Made by a program: the position numbers and the translations under genes. Below are positions 6,077 to 8,065 of a stretch of DNA of 8,065 nucleotides, one piece after another; the first letter of the stretch is position 1, and every line of letters starts with the position of its first letter. The DNA lies in the NCBI GenBank assembly GCA_030377945.1, contig JAUCGD010000130.1:1-8065 (forward strand), read 5' to 3'. The notes below the pieces were generated by a model that searched no databases, was not told the DNA's origin, and was given only the letters and a program-made list of their open reading frames with translations. The stretch comes from Desulfobacterales bacterium HSG17. GTDB lineage: Bacteria > Desulfobacterota > Desulfobacteria > Desulfobacterales > Desulfococcaceae.

Positions 6077-8065
6077 ATGTCGGAAAAGAAAAATAAGCCG
6101 GAAACAAATATTGCCATTATCGGCATGGCATGCCGTTTTCCAGGAGCAAATAACTATAACCAATTCTGGGAAAACCTTAAAAACGGTGTAAATTCTATTA
6201 AAGAGATACCTCCTGAAAGATGGGATATAGGTAAATATTATTCTTCCGATATTAACGCACCCAATAAAAGCATAAGTAAATGGTGCGGGCTTGTGGATGA
6301 TTTTAATAAATTTGACCATAGATTTTTTAATATCTCACCCAGAGAGGCCATGCACATGGATCCTCATCAACGACTTATGTTGGAAACAACCTGGCGCTGT
6401 ATTGAAGATGCAGGGGTTCCACTTAATAATCTTCAAAGAAAAAAAACTTCGTTATATATCGGTACAACAACAATAGACTTCGCACAATGGTCATCAGAGC
6501 ATTCAATTGCTCCAGATGGTTATTCTGTTTCTGGTAGTTATGAATGTATGACAGCTAATCGTATCTCATATGTATTGGGATTGAGCGGGACAAGTTCTCC
6601 GGTTGATGCAGCATGCGCTTCTTCCTTAGTCGCTCTGCACGAAGCTAAACAAGCATTATTAGGGGGGCAGTGTGATTACGCTCTTGCGGGTGGCGTAAGC
6701 CTGCATTTTCACTTTCGTAAATATCTTTTCTTTTCAAAAGCTTATGCATTGAGTCCTGATGGACAATGTAAAGCTTTTGATAAAAATGCAAATGGCTATG
6801 TCCCAGGGGAAGGTGCTGGAGTCTTGTTGCTACAACCTCTTAACAGTGCAATCAAAGAGGGAAACCACGTTTACGGAATAATAAAGGGTTCGTCAATAAA
6901 TCATTGTGGAAAATCCAAATCATTCACTGCACCTAGTGTTAAAGCTCAACAAGCAGTTATTATTTCAAGTTGCAAAAATGCAGATATAAACCCTGAAACA
7001 ATAAACTATATTGAATCTCATGGAACCGGGACATCATTAGGTGACCCTATAGAATTAGAAGCATTAACTAAAGCTTTTGAAATGTACACTCAAAAGAAAC
7101 ATTTTTGCAAAATAGGTTCTGTCAAAACTAATATCGGTCATTTGGAAGCTGCCGCAGGAATAGCCAGTGTAATAAAAGTTCTGTTAATGTTTAAAAATAA
7201 ACAAATTCCAAAGATTCTAAATTTTAATGACCCGAACCCCGTTATAAATTTCAAAGATTCTCCTTTTATCGTAGCCACAGAGTTAAGCGAATGGAAAAAC
7301 ATAGCCCAAAAAACTCAGTTACGTGCAGGTGTAAGTAGTTTTGGGTTTGGCGGTGTTAATGCTCATTTAATTTTAGAAGAGGCCCAGGCAATCTTTAAAT
7401 CTCAAAAAGAAAGTAATAGTGGCAACCTTTTCTTGTTTTCCGCAAAAACCGAAGAGAGTTTAACAGCACTTATGACCGAATGGAAGACTTTTGTGCAGTC
7501 AGAGGATTATGCAAAATATTCGTTAAATGACATAAGCGCTACTCTTGCCGCAGGCAGGGAGTCGTTTCCTTACCGTTTTGGATGCATTGCAGATACCCAT
7601 GAAGAATTGAGAAATATTTTTCACGCAGCACCCAACTCTTTTTCAATACAGGAAAAACCTCTGATCTGCCTGCGAACAGGAGAATTTGCTTGGAAAGGTT
7701 GGCAGGAAGTTCAATCCCTTTGTGAAGACAATAGTTTTTTTAAACAGGAAATCGAAACAATTGAGGCTGTCCTTGAAAAATTAAGTGTTCCCAAAACAGT
7801 AAGCCGGGATTTCCACAATAAAATATGGCCGGAAAAGAATTATAAGCTTTACCGTTTTATGGCAGGCTATGCTTTTTTGAAATCTTTTTTCAAAATCAGT
7901 GATATTATTCCCAATCTTACAGCAGGCGAAGCTAAAAACAGCGGATTCTGGACGGCATTGACCATAAGCGGTATAATTACATGTGAAGATGCTCTATCTG
8001 TTTTATCAGGAATAAAAAAGAATTCGGATATCAAATTTACCCGCCCTTCTATTGCTTTCTTTGAT
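6077..8065 (+). CDS. Type I polyketide synthase, 5' part: ketosynthase, linker and degenerate acyltransferase-like domain (runs off the window)
   Basis: The frame starts at ATG 6077 behind AAGGAG (6065-6070) and stays open for 663 codons to the window edge. Ketosynthase, about residues 11-435: N-terminal IAIIGMACRFPGA; nucleophile Cys180 in VDAACASSLVALH; His315 in ESHGTGTSLGDPIE; His355 in KTNIGHLEAAAG; C-terminal GVSSFGFGGVNAH. The Cys-His-His spacing (135 and 40) is normal, so decarboxylative Claisen condensation should be possible. Several stretches (YVPGEGAGVLLLQPL, VYGIIKGSSINHCGK) resemble KS domains of trans-AT synthases. Residues about 450-525 fit the KS-AT linker (LFLFSAKTEESL, SATLAAGRESFPYRFG). 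Residues about 529-663 align in outline with an acyltransferase (Y-AFLKSFFKISDIIPN, SGIITCEDALSVL), but the GHSxGE motif reads AKNSGFW (619-625), putting Asn621 at the catalytic Ser and Lys620 at the His, and the N-terminal GQGSQ motif reads GEFAW. This part is therefore probably inactive. Later domains, including any carrier protein, lie beyond the window. Codons are more AT-rich than in the NRPS. Confidence 0.93.
   Translation, partial: MSEKKNKPETNIAIIGMACRFPGANNYNQFWENLKNGVNSIKEIPPERWDIGKYYSSDINAPNKSISKWCGLVDDFNKFDHRFFNISPREAMHMDPHQRLMLETTWRCIEDAGVPLNNLQRKKTSLYIGTTTIDFAQWSSEHSIAPDGYSVSGSYECMTANRISYVLGLSGTSSPVDAACASSLVALHEAKQALLGGQCDYALAGGVSLHFHFRKYLFFSKAYALSPDGQCKAFDKNANGYVPGEGAGVLLLQPLNSAIKEGNHVYGIIKGSSINHCGKSKSFTAPSVKAQQAVIISSCKNADINPETINYIESHGTGTSLGDPIELEALTKAFEMYTQKKHFCKIGSVKTNIGHLEAAAGIASVIKVLLMFKNKQIPKILNFNDPNPVINFKDSPFIVATELSEWKNIAQKTQLRAGVSSFGFGGVNAHLILEEAQAIFKSQKESNSGNLFLFSAKTEESLTALMTEWKTFVQSEDYAKYSLNDISATLAAGRESFPYRFGCIADTHEELRNIFHAAPNSFSIQEKPLICLRTGEFAWKGWQEVQSLCEDNSFFKQEIETIEAVLEKLSVPKTVSRDFHNKIWPEKNYKLYRFMAGYAFLKSFFKISDIIPNLTAGEAKNSGFWTALTISGIITCEDALSVLSGIKKNSDIKFTRPSIAFFD

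Noticed and set aside
6041..6319. Minus-strand frame at the start of the PKS
   Set aside because: It is antisense to the ketosynthase N-terminus, which has a clear Shine-Dalgarno sequence and conserved motifs.

Overview
The window looks like an accessory, biosynthetic stretch of a Gram-negative, moderately AT-rich bacterial genome. Its complete and best-preserved genes are on the + strand. The hybrid PKS/NRPS content, the AT-rich spacers holding palindromic repeat elements, the livJ-type binding-protein fragment and the DUF697 membrane protein would fit a filamentous or multicellular sulfate reducer (Desulfobacterota, Desulfonema-like). That placement is a low-confidence impression: no marker gene is present, and a cyanobacterium or another secondary-metabolite-rich lineage cannot be excluded.

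Layout. 1-264: the 3' end of an odd reading frame whose first ~40 residues look like an amino-acid ABC-transporter binding protein but which then turns into an unrelated membrane tail. 340-984: a complete DUF697-type membrane protein with a long charged tail. 985-1629: no gene, but two separate MITE-like palindromic elements (about 199 and 212 bp). 1630-5679: a complete single-module non-ribosomal peptide synthetase, C-A-PCP-TE, whose adenylation pocket reads DVWHISLVDK, a serine-type code; the domain order is that of enterobactin synthase EntF. 5680-6076: a small ORF and the decayed N-terminus of a class II glutamine amidotransferase / asparagine synthetase. 6077 to the window edge: the 5' part of a type I polyketide synthase, with an intact ketosynthase (Cys180, His315, His355) followed by what reads as an acyltransferase domain that has lost its catalytic Ser and His.

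How the genes may work together. The NRPS condensation domain has the sequence style of hybrid C domains that accept a polyketide chain. The most economical model is that the downstream PKS (plus genes beyond the window) builds an acyl chain, the NRPS adds serine, and its thioesterase releases the product. Gene order would then be non-colinear, because the terminating module lies upstream of the PKS. The AT-like domain appears inactive, so extender units would have to come from a separate (trans) acyltransferase or from another active AT further along the protein. The region shows signs of rearrangement: gene fragments on both sides of intact genes, repeat elements, and a visible drop in GC content from NRPS to PKS.
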